This document shows, in pieces, positions 28,550-40,076 of a DNA stretch of 64,000 nt (position 1 is its first letter; each line of letters opens with the position of its first letter). The stretch is from an uncultured Bradyrhizobium sp. (GTDB lineage Bacteria > Pseudomonadota > Alphaproteobacteria > Rhizobiales > Xanthobacteraceae): assembly GCF_947648125.1 (NCBI RefSeq), contig NZ_CANSMR010000033.1:1-64000 (forward strand), written 5' to 3'. A program made the translations under genes and the position numbers. The notes under the pieces are model-generated. The model was not told where the DNA came from. It made no database searches and was given only the letters and a program-made list of their open reading frames with translations.

Positions 28550-29224
28550 CTATTTCTCCTCCGCCATCAGATAGCCGACGCCACGAATGGTATGGATGAT
28601 GACCTTGGCACGGTGCTCGGTGAGCAGTTTGCGCAGGCGCGACACGTAGACCTCGACAGCATTCGAGGCGACCTCGCCCGACAATCCGAAGATGTGGTCC
28701 TCGACGTTCTTCTTCGGCACCACCCGCCCCTGCCGCCGCAGCAGGATCTCCAGCACCGAGGTCTCGCGCGCCGAGAAAACCTGCGGCGTGCCGTCGACGA
28801 ACACCTGCTTGCTCTCGGTGTCGTAGACGAGATTGGCGAGCTTCAGCGAGGAGCCGAGCAACTGACCGGGCCGGCGCAGGATGGCCTCGAGACGTGCCAC
28901 CAGCTCTTCCAGCGCAAACGGCTTCGCCAGATAATCGTCCGCACCGCTGCGCAGGCCGTTGACCCGATCCTGAAGGCCGTTGCGCGCGGTCAGCACCAGG
29001 ACCGGCAGCGGGTCGTTCCTGCGGCGAAGCTCCGCCAGCACCGACAGGCCATCGCCGTCGGGCAGACCGAGATCGAGGATCATGGCAGCATAGCTGACGC
29101 TACGCAGCGCATCGCGCGCCTCGGCAACGCTGTTGACGATGTCGGACTCATACCCGGCCGCCATCAGCCCGCTGGCGAGCAGTCTCGAGAGCTCGACGTT
29201 ATCCTCGACGATCAGAAGGCGCAT
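28550..29224 (-). CDS. OmpR-family response regulator
   Basis: A 224-residue regulator. The receiver domain has the acidic pair after MRLLIVEDN, phospho-acceptor Asp in ILDLGLPDGDG near residue 51, switch Thr in LTAR and Lys in AKPF. The C-terminal winged helix carries EVYVSRLRKLL and IHTIRGVGYLM. Start MRLL is the family start; 34 upstream open codons were dropped. Co-transcribed with the kinase and divergent from the efflux genes. Confidence 0.92.
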   Translation of the reverse strand: MRLLIVEDNVELSRLLASGLMAAGYESDIVNSVAEARDALRSVSYAAMILDLGLPDGDGLSVLAELRRRNDPLPVLVLTARNGLQDRVNGLRSGADDYLAKPFALEELVARLEAILRRPGQLLGSSLKLANLVYDTESKQVFVDGTPQVFSARETSVLEILLRRQGRVVPKKNVEDHIFGLSGEVASNAVEVYVSRLRKLLTEHRAKVIIHTIRGVGYLMAEEK

Positions 29225-29620
29225 CGCAGCAGTCCTGTCTTCATTCGAACCGTCTTCAGTTTGCACACCCTGTCGCAATAGGCCAGCAACGCCACAAACC
29301 GCGCATTCAGATCGTGCGTTGGGCAAGCCCGCTGCGCAAACGACACGGATTTAAGCACAACGCTTGGATTACCGTTAAAAGCGCTATATTTTGGCTATGC
29401 GTAGCCGCTCCGATTCTCACGCAAAAAATAGGTAAACGCGCACCCGCCGCGATCAAGACCCGGGGTCCGACGGGCCGTTGAAAAGGGCAAATGTAAGGCT
29501 GGCGTCAGCTAGCCCTGATAACAGTCTACGCGTTCCTGCCGAGAGTTCGACGACGGCCCACCATGCGGCAAGACCTCGACTCTCGCGCGAGGATTTCATC
29601 CAATATTGGCCAGGCGGGCG
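29225..29620. other. Divergent promoter region between regulator and efflux genes
   Basis: 396 bases with no credible gene. It must carry the promoters of the two-component genes (minus) and the RND efflux genes (plus). The AT-rich part is 29350-29420. A perfect inverted repeat GGCTA-TGCG-TAGCC lies at 29393-29406. Confidence 0.6.
29393..29406. promoter_or_regulatory. Perfect inverted repeat, possible response-regulator operator
   Basis: GGCTATGCGTAGCC is a perfect 5-bp-arm inverted repeat in the middle of the AT-rich part of the divergent promoter region. OmpR-type regulators usually bind direct repeats, so the assignment is weak. Confidence 0.3.
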
Positions 29621-30820
29621 ATGTCATTCCGAATGAAATATATGAGCTTTGCGGCGCTGCCGGTGCTGGCCGCGCTGGCCGCCGGCGCATGGTTCGTGAC
29701 GCGCACCGACGGCGTCGTGAGCGCCAGGGCTGCGCAGGAGACGGCACCGCAGGATGTCAACGTCGAGCAGCAATACGTCGCACTGAGCGACAAGCAGGCC
29801 GCCTCCCTGAAGATCATGGCCGCGGAGCAGCATTCGTTCCGGACCCTGAAGAACGCGGTCGGCTCGATCGACTTCAACCAGAACATGCTGGTGCAGGCAT
29901 TTACCCCAAATCCCGGCAGGATCGTCGACACGCCGCTCAACGTCGGTGACGAGGTTGCCAAGGGCGATACGCTGTTCACGATCGACAGCCCCGATCTGCT
30001 GCAGGCCGAGTCGTCGCTGCTCGCCGCGGCCGGCGTGCTCGAACTGCAGACCAGGACGCTGGCGCGGGTCAGGCAACTGCTCAAGACCGGCGGCGGCGCG
30101 CAAAAGGACGTCGACCAGGCAACGTCGGATCAGCAGACCGCCGAGGGCAACTACAAGGCCGGGCGCAACGCAGTGCGCATCTTCGGCAAGACCGACGCCG
30201 AGATCGACCGCATCGTCGCCGACCGCAAGGTCGATTCCATTCTGGTGGTCCCGAGCCCGATCTCGGGCCGGATCATTGCGCGCAATGCCGCACCGGGTCT
30301 CTTTGTGCAGCCCGGCAATGCACCGGCGCCCTATTCGCTGGCCGACATCTCCACGATGTGGATGGTCGCCAATGTGATCGAGACCGATGCGCCTTCCTAC
30401 CGGATCGGACAATCGGTCGAGGTACGGGTGCCCGCTTATCCGAACGAGGTGTTTCGCGGCCGCGTAACGACGCTTGGCCTCAACATCGATCCGAACTCGC
30501 ACCGTCAGCTGGTGCGTTCGGTGATCGACGATCCCCAGCACAAGCTGCGCGCCGGCATGCTGGCGAGCTTCACCATCGAAACCGAGCCGCCGAAACAATC
30601 GGTCAGCGTTCCGCTGGACGCCATCGTGCGCGAGGGCGACGGCACGATGACGGTGTGGGTCACGACCGACGGCCGCAAGTTCGACCGCCGCACGGTGACA
30701 ATCGGAATGGAGCAGGACGGCTGGCGGCAGATCCTCAACGGCCTCGCAGCCGGCGAGAAGGTCGCCTCCACCGGCGCGATCTTCCTCAGCAACAAGTTCG
30801 CCAACGCGGCCACCGGCTAG
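29621..30820 (+). CDS. RND efflux periplasmic adaptor subunit (CzcB/CusB-like)
   Basis: A 399-residue HlyD-type adaptor. An N-terminal membrane anchor (MKYMSFAALPVLAALAAGAWF) is followed by a biotinyl-lipoyl half (GRIVDTPLNVGDEVAKGDTLF), an alpha-hairpin (about residues 130-185), the returning lipoyl half (SPISGRIIARNAAPGLFVQPG) and beta-barrel/membrane-proximal domains. It links the inner-membrane pump to the outer-membrane channel. Start could be ATG 29621 or 29633; an earlier TTG seems unlikely. Confidence 0.9.
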   Translation: MSFRMKYMSFAALPVLAALAAGAWFVTRTDGVVSARAAQETAPQDVNVEQQYVALSDKQAASLKIMAAEQHSFRTLKNAVGSIDFNQNMLVQAFTPNPGRIVDTPLNVGDEVAKGDTLFTIDSPDLLQAESSLLAAAGVLELQTRTLARVRQLLKTGGGAQKDVDQATSDQQTAEGNYKAGRNAVRIFGKTDAEIDRIVADRKVDSILVVPSPISGRIIARNAAPGLFVQPGNAPAPYSLADISTMWMVANVIETDAPSYRIGQSVEVRVPAYPNEVFRGRVTTLGLNIDPNSHRQLVRSVIDDPQHKLRAGMLASFTIETEPPKQSVSVPLDAIVREGDGTMTVWVTTDGRKFDRRTVTIGMEQDGWRQILNGLAAGEKVASTGAIFLSNKFANAATG

Positions 30821-30865
30821 CCCGTGCCAACCGCGCCTTCGTCCGCTCAAGAGTAGTGCAGCGCC

Positions 30866-33800
30866 TTGATCAAGAGCCTCCTTCAATTCGGTCTGACCCG
30901 AAGCGCAGTCATCGTGCTCGGCCTCGCCGTGTTCTGCGCCGCCGGATTCGCCGCGTTCACCAAGCTGAACATCGAGGCCTATCCGAACCCGGCGCCCGTC
31001 ATCCTCGAGATCACGGCACAAGCCGCCGGCCTCTCCGCCGAGGAGATGGAGAAGTACTACACGATCCCGATGGAGGTCGGGCTGTACTCGACGCCGGGCG
31101 TGGTCAACATCCGTTCGACCTCGTTCTACGGCCTGTCGTTCGTGCGGGTCACCTTCAAATACGGCGTCGACTATTATTTCGCGCTGTCGCAGGCCACCAA
31201 CAACCTGACGCAGAACGTCCAGCTTCCCGGCAATCAGATCCCGCAAATCCAGCAGTCCAGCCTGGTCGGCGAGATCTACCGTTACCAGCTCGTCGGTCCG
31301 CCCAATTTCGGCCTGACCAATCTCAGGACATTGCAGGATTACGTCGTCGCTCGCCGGCTGATGACGATACCGGGCGTCGTGCAGATCAACTCCTGGGGCG
31401 GCACCACCAAGCAGTTCAACGTCGACGCCGATCTTGCAAAGCTCGAGGCCTACAACATCACCGTGCCGCAGCTGATCAGCGCGCTCGGCAACTCCAACGT
31501 CAATGTCGGCGGCCGCGAGATCGCGATCGGCCAGCAATCCGTCAATATCCGCGGCATCGGTCTGATCAACTCCGGCGGCGAATATGACGTCACCAAAGGC
31601 TACAAGGTTCAAGACATCGAGAATGTCGTCCTGACCCAGTCGAACGGGCTGCCGATCCAGATCAAGGACGTCGCGAAGGTTTCGGTCGGCTATGTGCCGC
31701 GGCTCGGCATCGCCGGAAAGGACAAGAGCGACGACGTCGCCGCGGCGATCGTCGTGATGGGACGCACCCAGCACACCAACGACATCGTGCCGAAGGTCGA
31801 GGAGGAAGTCGCCAAGATCAACAGCGACGGTACTCTGCCGCCCGGCGTCAAGGTGGTCCCCTACTACGACCGCACCTCGCTGGTCAGCGTTACGACCCAC
31901 ACCGTGCTGCACAACCTGATGTTCGGCTGCCTGCTGGTGTTCGTGATCCAGTGGGTTTTCCTGGGCGATCTGCGCAGCGCGCTGATCGTCAGCGCCAACA
32001 TCCCGTTCGCGCTGTTTTTCGCGATCATCATCCTGGTGCTGCAGGGCGAGGACGCCAATCTGCTGTCGCTCGGCGCCGTCGACTTCGGAATCATCGTCGA
32101 TTCCGCCGTCATCATGATGGAGAACATCTTCCGCAATTTCCAGTCCAGCCCCGAGAACCGGCTGCGGGTGCTGCAACAACTCGCCGAGGGCTACTGGGGA
32201 GACGATCCCACGGCGCGAAATGGCCAGCCCGCGCCGGGCTGGACCGAGCGGCTGCGCATGATCTTCGTCAGCGCATTGCAGGTCGACAAGGCGGTGTTCT
32301 TCACCGCGGCCATCACCGTCACCGCGTTCGTGCCGCTGTTCACCATGCAGGGCGTCGAAGGCCAGATCTTCGGACCGATGGCGCGAACCTACGGCTACGC
32401 GCTCGCCGGTGCGCTGCTGGCGACATTCACGGTGACGCCGGTGCTGGCATCGCTGCTGCTGCCGAAGCATATCGAGGAAACCGAAACCATCATCGTGCGC
32501 TCGCTGCGCAAGGCCTACACACCCGTGCTGCGCTGGTCGCTGACGCATCTGAGGGTCGCGGTCGCAGCCGGCATCATCTTCCTCGGACTGAGCGGCCTTG
32601 CTGCGAGCCGGCTCGGCAGCGAATTCCTGCCCGCGCTCGAGGAAGGCAATTTCTGGATCCGCGCCTCGATGCCGCCGACCATGTCGCTCGACGCGGGCAC
32701 CGAGCCGACCCGCAAGATGCGCGAGATCCTGTTGCGTCACCCTGAAATCATCACGGTGGTGTCGCAGCACGGCCGTCCCGACAATGGCAGCGACGCCTCT
32801 CCATTCTCGAACGTCGAGCTGTTCGCACCGATCAAGCCGTTCGACCAGTGGCCGCCCGGCCTGACCAAGGAGAAGCTCACCGAGGAATTGCAGAAGGAGT
32901 TCGACGAGGAACTGCCCGGCGTCACCTTCAACTTCTCGCAATACATCCAGGACAACGTCGAGGAGGCGCTGTCGGGCGTCAAGGGCGCGAACTCGGTCAA
33001 GATCATCGGTCCAAACCTCGCCGTGCTCGAACAGCTCGCGACCAAGGTCGCGCAGGAGATGGCCAAGATCCGCGGCGTCGCCGATCTCGGCATCTTCCAC
33101 CTGGTCGGGCAGCCCAACCTCAATATCAAGGTGAACCGCGAGAAGACTGCGCGCTACGGTCTCAATACCGGCGACGTGACGACCGTCGTCCAGGCCGCGC
33201 TCGGCGGCACCAGCGCGACGACGGTGCTGGAGGGTGACCGGCAGTTCGGCGTGGTGGTGCGGCTCGATCCGAAGTTCCGCCAGAGTATCGACAAGGTGCG
33301 CGAGATCAAGGTGGCCTACCAGACGCCGTCCGGCACCAACGCCTACATCCCCTTGAGCGAGCTTGCCGACATCTCGCTCGATACCGGCGCGTCGTTCATC
33401 TACCGCGAGCGCAGCCAGCGCTATATCCCGATCAAGTTCAGCGTGCGCGGCCGCGATCTCGGCAGCACGGTGGCGGAGGCGCAGACGCGCGTCGCCGAGG
33501 CCGTGCAGCTTCCGACCGGTTACCGGATGATCTGGTCCGGCGAATTCGACAATCTCGAAGCCGCCAAGGCGCGCCTGATGATCGTGGTGCCGGTGACGCT
33601 GCTGCTGATCTTCGTGCTGCTCTACAGCCTGTTCAATTCGCTGCGCGACAGCCTGCTGGCGCTCGCCGGCATACCATTCGCCATCGGCGGCGGGTTGATC
33701 GCGCTGTATCTCTCCGCTCTCGACTTCAGCATTTCGGCGGCGATCGGCTTCATTTCGCTGTTCGGCGTGGCCGTCATGGACGGCATTCTCAACATCACCT

Positions 33801-34111
33801 ATTTCCGCGAGCTGCGAGCCACAGGAATGAGCGTCAGCGAGGCGGTCTTCCAGGGGTCGGAACAGCGCATGCGTCCGATGTTGATGACTGCCCTCTCCGC
33901 CGGCGTAGGCCTGTTCCCGGCGGCGCTCTCCCATGGTATCGGTAGCCAGGTGCAGCGGCCGCTTGCCACCGTCGTCGTCGGCGGCATGTTCATAGGGCCG
34001 TTGCTGCTGCTCGTGGTGGCACCCGCTTTGCGCAAGATATTCCTGTCGCGGGCGAGCGAAGTGCCCAGCGAAGACAGCGCGGCCGCAGCGCCGCCCGAAG
34101 CGGCGCGTTAA
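30866..34111 (+). CDS. RND efflux pump of the heavy-metal (HME, CzcA/CusA) type
   Basis: A 1081-residue inner-membrane pump with 12 membrane segments and two large periplasmic loops. In the fourth segment AVDFGIIVDSAVIMMEN gives Asp406, Asp412 and Glu419, the D-x5-D-x6-E triad required for proton-driven transport by CzcA; this is the signature of the metal-exporting HME branch rather than the drug-exporting HAE1 branch. The exported ion is not deducible. The start is TTG (no nearby ATG) with only a weak ribosome site. Order adaptor-pump-channel suggests one operon. Confidence 0.92.
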   Translation: MIKSLLQFGLTRSAVIVLGLAVFCAAGFAAFTKLNIEAYPNPAPVILEITAQAAGLSAEEMEKYYTIPMEVGLYSTPGVVNIRSTSFYGLSFVRVTFKYGVDYYFALSQATNNLTQNVQLPGNQIPQIQQSSLVGEIYRYQLVGPPNFGLTNLRTLQDYVVARRLMTIPGVVQINSWGGTTKQFNVDADLAKLEAYNITVPQLISALGNSNVNVGGREIAIGQQSVNIRGIGLINSGGEYDVTKGYKVQDIENVVLTQSNGLPIQIKDVAKVSVGYVPRLGIAGKDKSDDVAAAIVVMGRTQHTNDIVPKVEEEVAKINSDGTLPPGVKVVPYYDRTSLVSVTTHTVLHNLMFGCLLVFVIQWVFLGDLRSALIVSANIPFALFFAIIILVLQGEDANLLSLGAVDFGIIVDSAVIMMENIFRNFQSSPENRLRVLQQLAEGYWGDDPTARNGQPAPGWTERLRMIFVSALQVDKAVFFTAAITVTAFVPLFTMQGVEGQIFGPMARTYGYALAGALLATFTVTPVLASLLLPKHIEETETIIVRSLRKAYTPVLRWSLTHLRVAVAAGIIFLGLSGLAASRLGSEFLPALEEGNFWIRASMPPTMSLDAGTEPTRKMREILLRHPEIITVVSQHGRPDNGSDASPFSNVELFAPIKPFDQWPPGLTKEKLTEELQKEFDEELPGVTFNFSQYIQDNVEEALSGVKGANSVKIIGPNLAVLEQLATKVAQEMAKIRGVADLGIFHLVGQPNLNIKVNREKTARYGLNTGDVTTVVQAALGGTSATTVLEGDRQFGVVVRLDPKFRQSIDKVREIKVAYQTPSGTNAYIPLSELADISLDTGASFIYRERSQRYIPIKFSVRGRDLGSTVAEAQTRVAEAVQLPTGYRMIWSGEFDNLEAAKARLMIVVPVTLLLIFVLLYSLFNSLRDSLLALAGIPFAIGGGLIALYLSALDFSISAAIGFISLFGVAVMDGILNITYFRELRATGMSVSEAVFQGSEQRMRPMLMTALSAGVGLFPAALSHGIGSQVQRPLATVVVGGMFIGPLLLLVVAPALRKIFLSRASEVPSEDSAAAAPPEAAR

Positions 34112-34123
34112 GGGGGGCGGCCG

Positions 34124-35719
34124 ATGTCCGAGACCGTCGCAAGAATTGTTGCCGCACTCGCAGTGTGCGGAAGGCGCGCCCTGCGTCCGACGCTTGGCGC
34201 CGGGACCGCCGGGCTGTTGCTGGCAAGCTGCGCCGTTGGCCCGAACTTCGTTCCGCCAGCCGCTCCGGATGTCGATCGCTACACACCCGAGAAGCTAGCT
34301 TCCCCCAGCTCGAGTGCCGGGGGGCCCAGCGTGCCCAAGCAGCATTTCGTCAGCGGAGAGGACGTGTCGCTGCGGTGGTGGACGGCATTTCGGTCGAAGC
34401 CGCTCGACGAATTGATCAAGATGTCGGTCGAGCACAACCCGTCATTGCAGGCAGCCGAAGCATCGATCAGGATTGCGCAATACAATGCGCTGGCCCAGCG
34501 CGGGCTGTTCTTCCCGCAGCTCGGCGCAAACTACACGCCGTCCCAGCAGCAGATATCCGGCGCATCGGGTTCGGGCCCGGGTGGCCAGTCCCCCTCGGTA
34601 TTTTCGCTTCATACCGCGCAACTGAACGTCAGCTTCGTGCCGGACATCTGGGGCCAGAACATTCGCGCGGTCGAGAGCCTCGACGCGATCTCCGAGCAGC
34701 AACTGTTCCAGCTGGAAGCGGCCTACCTCACTCTGACGGCCAACGTCGTCACGGCGGCGATCCAGGAAGCATCGCTTCGCGGCCAGATTGCCGCGATCCA
34801 GCGCGTCGTGAAGATCGAACGCGGTATTCTTGAGATCGTGAAGAACCAGTTCAACGCGGGCGGCGCCGCCCAGGTCGACGTGCTGGCGCAGGAGGCCGCG
34901 CTGGCCCAGTCCGAGCAACTGCTGCCGCCGCTCGAAAAGCAGCTCGCGGTTCAGCGCGACCTGCTGACGTCGCTGGCCGGGCAATTCTCTGCCGACGAAA
35001 TCCTGCAGAAGTTCACGCTCGACCGCCTGGCGCTTCCCGCACACCTGCCGGTGAGCCTGCCGAGCAAGATGATCGCCCAGCGTCCGGATGTCAGGGCCGC
35101 GGAGGCGTTATTGCACTCGGCGAATGCCCAGGTCGGCGTGTCGATCGCGGCACGGCTGCCCAACATCACGATCACCGGAAATGCGGGCGCCGCGGGCTTC
35201 AGCCTGGCCGAGCTGTTCACGCCGGGAACCAGCTTCTACGTCATCGCCGCGAGCGCGACCCAGCCGCTGTTCGATGGCCTGACGCTCTACCACAAGCAGA
35301 AGGCCGCGGAGGCCGCGGTGGACCAGGCGGATGCGCTCTATCGCCAGGCTGTCGTCACGGCGATGCAGAACGTCGCCGACGCCTTGCGAAGCCTGCAGGC
35401 CGACGCGCGCGCCTTGCAGGCTGCGGTCAAGGCGGAGCTCGCCGCCAAAGCCAGCCTCGACATCATTCAGAAGCAGCTTGCGCTCGGGCAGGTCAATCAG
35501 GTGGTCGTGCTCAATGCCCAGCAAGTCTATCTGACGGCGGCAGTGGTCCGCGTGCAGGCCCAGGCGACGCGCCTCTCGGACAGCGCCGCGCTTTTCATGG
35601 CGCTTGGTGGCGGTTGGCCGACGAACTGCGCATCCGACGACTGGCGCAAATGTGCCCTGGAGGATTTGCCCGCCGCCGCCCCGCAGCAGGTCAGCGAAAA
35701 CGGGCCTCCCGCCCGCTGA
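34124..35719 (+). CDS. Outer-membrane efflux lipoprotein (NodT/OprM family)
   Basis: A 531-residue TolC-like channel. The N-terminus LLLASCAVGPNFVPP contains the lipobox (LASC) and the NodT-family GPNF/P motif, though the signal is preceded by an unusually long lead of about 25 residues. Two repeats of helical hairpins follow (around residues 110-300 and 320-500). It lies 12 bp after the pump gene and completes the tripartite exporter. Confidence 0.9.
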   Translation: MSETVARIVAALAVCGRRALRPTLGAGTAGLLLASCAVGPNFVPPAAPDVDRYTPEKLASPSSSAGGPSVPKQHFVSGEDVSLRWWTAFRSKPLDELIKMSVEHNPSLQAAEASIRIAQYNALAQRGLFFPQLGANYTPSQQQISGASGSGPGGQSPSVFSLHTAQLNVSFVPDIWGQNIRAVESLDAISEQQLFQLEAAYLTLTANVVTAAIQEASLRGQIAAIQRVVKIERGILEIVKNQFNAGGAAQVDVLAQEAALAQSEQLLPPLEKQLAVQRDLLTSLAGQFSADEILQKFTLDRLALPAHLPVSLPSKMIAQRPDVRAAEALLHSANAQVGVSIAARLPNITITGNAGAAGFSLAELFTPGTSFYVIAASATQPLFDGLTLYHKQKAAEAAVDQADALYRQAVVTAMQNVADALRSLQADARALQAAVKAELAAKASLDIIQKQLALGQVNQVVVLNAQQVYLTAAVVRVQAQATRLSDSAALFMALGGGWPTNCASDDWRKCALEDLPAAAPQQVSENGPPAR

Positions 35720-35757
35720 CAAGCGCCATACGAGGCTACTAACTGGAGGAACCGACG

Positions 35758-35958
35758 ATGAAGAACATGCTCACCTTGGTGGCAATTCTCCTTGCGATCT
35801 CTGCGGGATCCGCGGCCGCACAAAGCGCGGTCGGCGGTCCGAAAAAGCCAAGCAATGTCGGCGGCCCCACCGAGCAGAAGAACCCGGTGGTTCGCACGAC
35901 GCAAGGGGGCGCATCAACGCCTCCAGCATCGCCGCCGAAGCAGTCGCCAAGAAAATAG
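35758..35958 (+). CDS. Small secreted Gly/Pro-rich protein
   Basis: A 66-residue protein with a clean signal peptide ending ISAGSAAAQ near residue 22 and an excellent ribosome site (GGAGGAACCGACG-ATG). The mature 44 residues contain the internal repeat VGGPKKPSN / VGGPTEQKN and a basic Pro-rich end. No named family. It follows the efflux channel gene by 38 bp and could belong to that operon. Confidence 0.7.
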   Translation: MKNMLTLVAILLAISAGSAAAQSAVGGPKKPSNVGGPTEQKNPVVRTTQGGASTPPASPPKQSPRK

Positions 35959-36021
35959 CGGCACGCTCGCGCGATCGAATTGGCTTCCGGGATTCACGCT
36001 GATCGGCTCGATGAGACCCAT

Positions 36022-36354
36022 ATGAAAAATACAACGCTTCTGCTTCTCATCGCTGCGGCCGGTGCCGTCATCGTGTCGGAAGCCTGCGCGGCGCCTGTTC
36101 AGGTCACGCGGCTGTCGCCGCAACATCCCGCAAGCGTCGTTCGGGTCCGGCTCGCTTGTGACCAGTACTGCCATTGCTGGCAGACGCGCTATCAGCAGCG
36201 AAGCTATCGGCGGAAGGTCGAAGATCAAGAGCGTCAGGATCCGAATTATTGCCCCGGCGGGGGGCACTATAACGGCCATTACCGCACCGGACCGGCCACC
36301 GGGCTAGGCTTCGAAAGCCGTGTTCCCGTGCGGTCACACCCATTTCCATTTTGA
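36022..36354 (+). CDS. Small secreted Cys/His-containing protein
   Basis: A 110-residue protein with signal peptide ending at SEACAAP near residue 20. The mature part has CDQYCHCW near residue 47, then a run rich in Arg and Gln, a later single Cys and His-rich GGGHYNGHY. The Cys/His pattern could bind a metal, which would suit the efflux neighbour, but this is inference. The frame is open 14 codons upstream; the ATG chosen gives the signal peptide. Confidence 0.6.
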   Translation: MKNTTLLLLIAAAGAVIVSEACAAPVQVTRLSPQHPASVVRVRLACDQYCHCWQTRYQQRSYRRKVEDQERQDPNYCPGGGHYNGHYRTGPATGLGFESRVPVRSHPFPF

Positions 36355-36423
36355 TCAGGGGTGTCGTGCAATGGCAGCCATTCGGTACCGTGTCGGACCA
36401 GTCCCTTGCGAAGGAAAGACGCC

Positions 36424-36729
36424 ATGAAATGCGGCGCTTTCGGTGTTGTGCCGTTGATGGCCGCCGCATGCCTAGGCGTCCTGCCGAACGCGGCCCAAGC
36501 GTCCTCCACCAACCCGGACGATTGCACCGCCAGAGTTCTGCATTCCGAAGAGCTGCCTTACGCGCCGATCGGATACTGGCTTGTACAGGTGACCCTGGAG
36601 GTCACCCCATCGAACGGACCACAATTCGTAAGAAGACTGCTGAGGGAGATCCCACGGGGGAAGTCGCCCCCGCGACGGGGCGAGAGCTACCGGCTGAGAT
36701 GCAGCTCGGCAAACGAGTTCGCTTACTGA
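36424..36729 (+). CDS. Small secreted protein of unknown function
   Basis: A 101-residue protein starting MKCGAFGVVPLMAAACLG, a signal peptide or lipoprotein-like signal with cleavage probably after NAAQA near residue 26. The mature part has two cysteines (DDCTARV and RLRCSS), likely disulfide-bonded. Family not recognised. A run of A and G (GCGAAGGAAAGACGCC-ATG) serves as ribosome site. Confidence 0.6.
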   Translation: MKCGAFGVVPLMAAACLGVLPNAAQASSTNPDDCTARVLHSEELPYAPIGYWLVQVTLEVTPSNGPQFVRRLLREIPRGKSPPRRGESYRLRCSSANEFAY

Positions 36730-36853
36730 CCCTTTGCTCGGTCTCGAATAGTGGCCCAACTACCCGAGCTCCCTGCGAGCCCCCTCCCTGTAAGTCCGGT
36801 GTAAGCGCGTCGTTATAGCCTCCCGCTGTGGAGCTGAGATGCGGAGGGCGGGG

Positions 36854-36973
36854 ATGCGCAACTGGCTTGTCGGGTACGTTACGGCCTTCGGCTTTCCAAT
36901 CCAGAGATGGGTGCCGCCAACCCTCGCGCTGCTCTTGGCCTGGGCCCTATTTGCACGGTGGCTGTCCCGGTGA
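36854..36973 (+). CDS. Possible 39-residue single-span membrane protein
   Basis: A short frame with GGAGG 6 bases before its ATG. It has a hydrophobic segment PPTLALLLAWALFARWL near the C-terminus, flanked by Arg. It could be a small inner-membrane protein; equally, it may be chance. An earlier in-frame ATG at 36839 exists. Confidence 0.35.
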   Translation: MRNWLVGYVTAFGFPIQRWVPPTLALLLAWALFARWLSR

Positions 36974-37030
36974 GCCGCTTCGTCCTGGCGACTGGCGCCC
37001 ACCGGCCACGGTCGACGATCCCGGACCAAC

Positions 37031-37303
37031 CTACCAGATGACGGCCGCGCATATCAGCGCCAAAGGCACCGCGGCGCCCCCGATGATGACCCACCTGCGC
37101 ATGTCCGCAGGATCTCTGGAATAGGTGAATATCTGGAAGGCCACGAAAAGGCAGACCGCGGCGCCCAGAATGATGCGAAACAAATCCGATGGCGTGTCGT
37201 AGGCCGACCAGATGGTTTCGTTTTGCGGGCTTGCGACGCGAGCAGTTATGACCACCACAAGGGTCAGAAACAACGTCCGCAGGATAAGACCGAGGAAACG
37301 CAT
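37031..37303 (-). CDS. Small integral membrane protein
   Basis: A 90-residue protein with three hydrophobic segments: about residues 2-20 (MRFLGLILRTLFLTLVVVIT), 38-57 (RIILGAAVCLFVAFQIFTY) and 68-90 (at the C-terminus). The short loop between the second and third is charged (SRDPADMRR). No named family. The longer reading upstream adds a polar lead and was not chosen. Confidence 0.65.
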   Translation of the reverse strand: MRFLGLILRTLFLTLVVVITARVASPQNETIWSAYDTPSDLFRIILGAAVCLFVAFQIFTYSRDPADMRRWVIIGGAAVPLALICAAVIW

Positions 37304-37390
37304 GTGGCGCCCTGATTCACGCTCGTGTGTAACACTAGCACGAATCGTGCCGAAAAGCATTCATTTGGCTGGCCCCTCGCCAGCTCCAGA

Positions 37391-37421
37391 CAAAAATCCC
37401 GGAGCTTTGCCCCGGGATTCC
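37391..37421 (-). terminator. Terminator of the first TRAP binding-protein gene
   Basis: Read on the minus strand: AATCCCGG-GGCAAAGCT-CCGGGATTTTTG, an 8-bp stem followed by five T, starting 25 bases after the stop codon. Confidence 0.8.
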
Positions 37422-37445
37422 TGCTTGCTCCGAAGGTGAGCGGCG

Positions 37446-38534
<1,089 letters not shown>

Positions 38535-38694
38535 TTGAATCCCATCCCTGTATGATTGTGTTTGTCCGAGCGTCGACTGCTTGCGATCGTCGCGCTGCGT
38601 TTCTTTGCCGTCATGACCGGTGACCGATCACGCGCCGCCTTCATGCCGAGGCTTCGGACGCGAGCATGGAACATCCCCTCGGCGAATGCCAGAC

Positions 38695-38728
38695 GCAAAA
38701 AACCCGGCCTCCTTGCGGAGGCCGGGCT
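38695..38728 (-). terminator. Terminator of the second TRAP binding-protein gene
   Basis: Read on the minus strand: AGCCCGGCCTCC-GCAA-GGAGGCCGGG followed by a run of six T. A very strong stem about 50 bases after the stop; it separates the two paralogous genes into different transcripts. Confidence 0.85.
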
Positions 38729-38781
38729 ACTTAAGTCGAAGCCTTGCGCGCGTTCTCTTCTCGCGAACGCTCGAAGCGCTG

Positions 38782-40035
<1,254 letters not shown>

Positions 40036-40076
40036 TTAAACGAAAGTCTGATGAGGCGGGAAACTTGCTGGAAAAT

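Noticed and set aside
29624-33934. A 1436-codon open frame on the minus strand
   Set aside because: It is antisense to the RND adaptor and pump genes, rich in Arg/His/Asp/Glu from reverse-frame GC bias, and has no domain.
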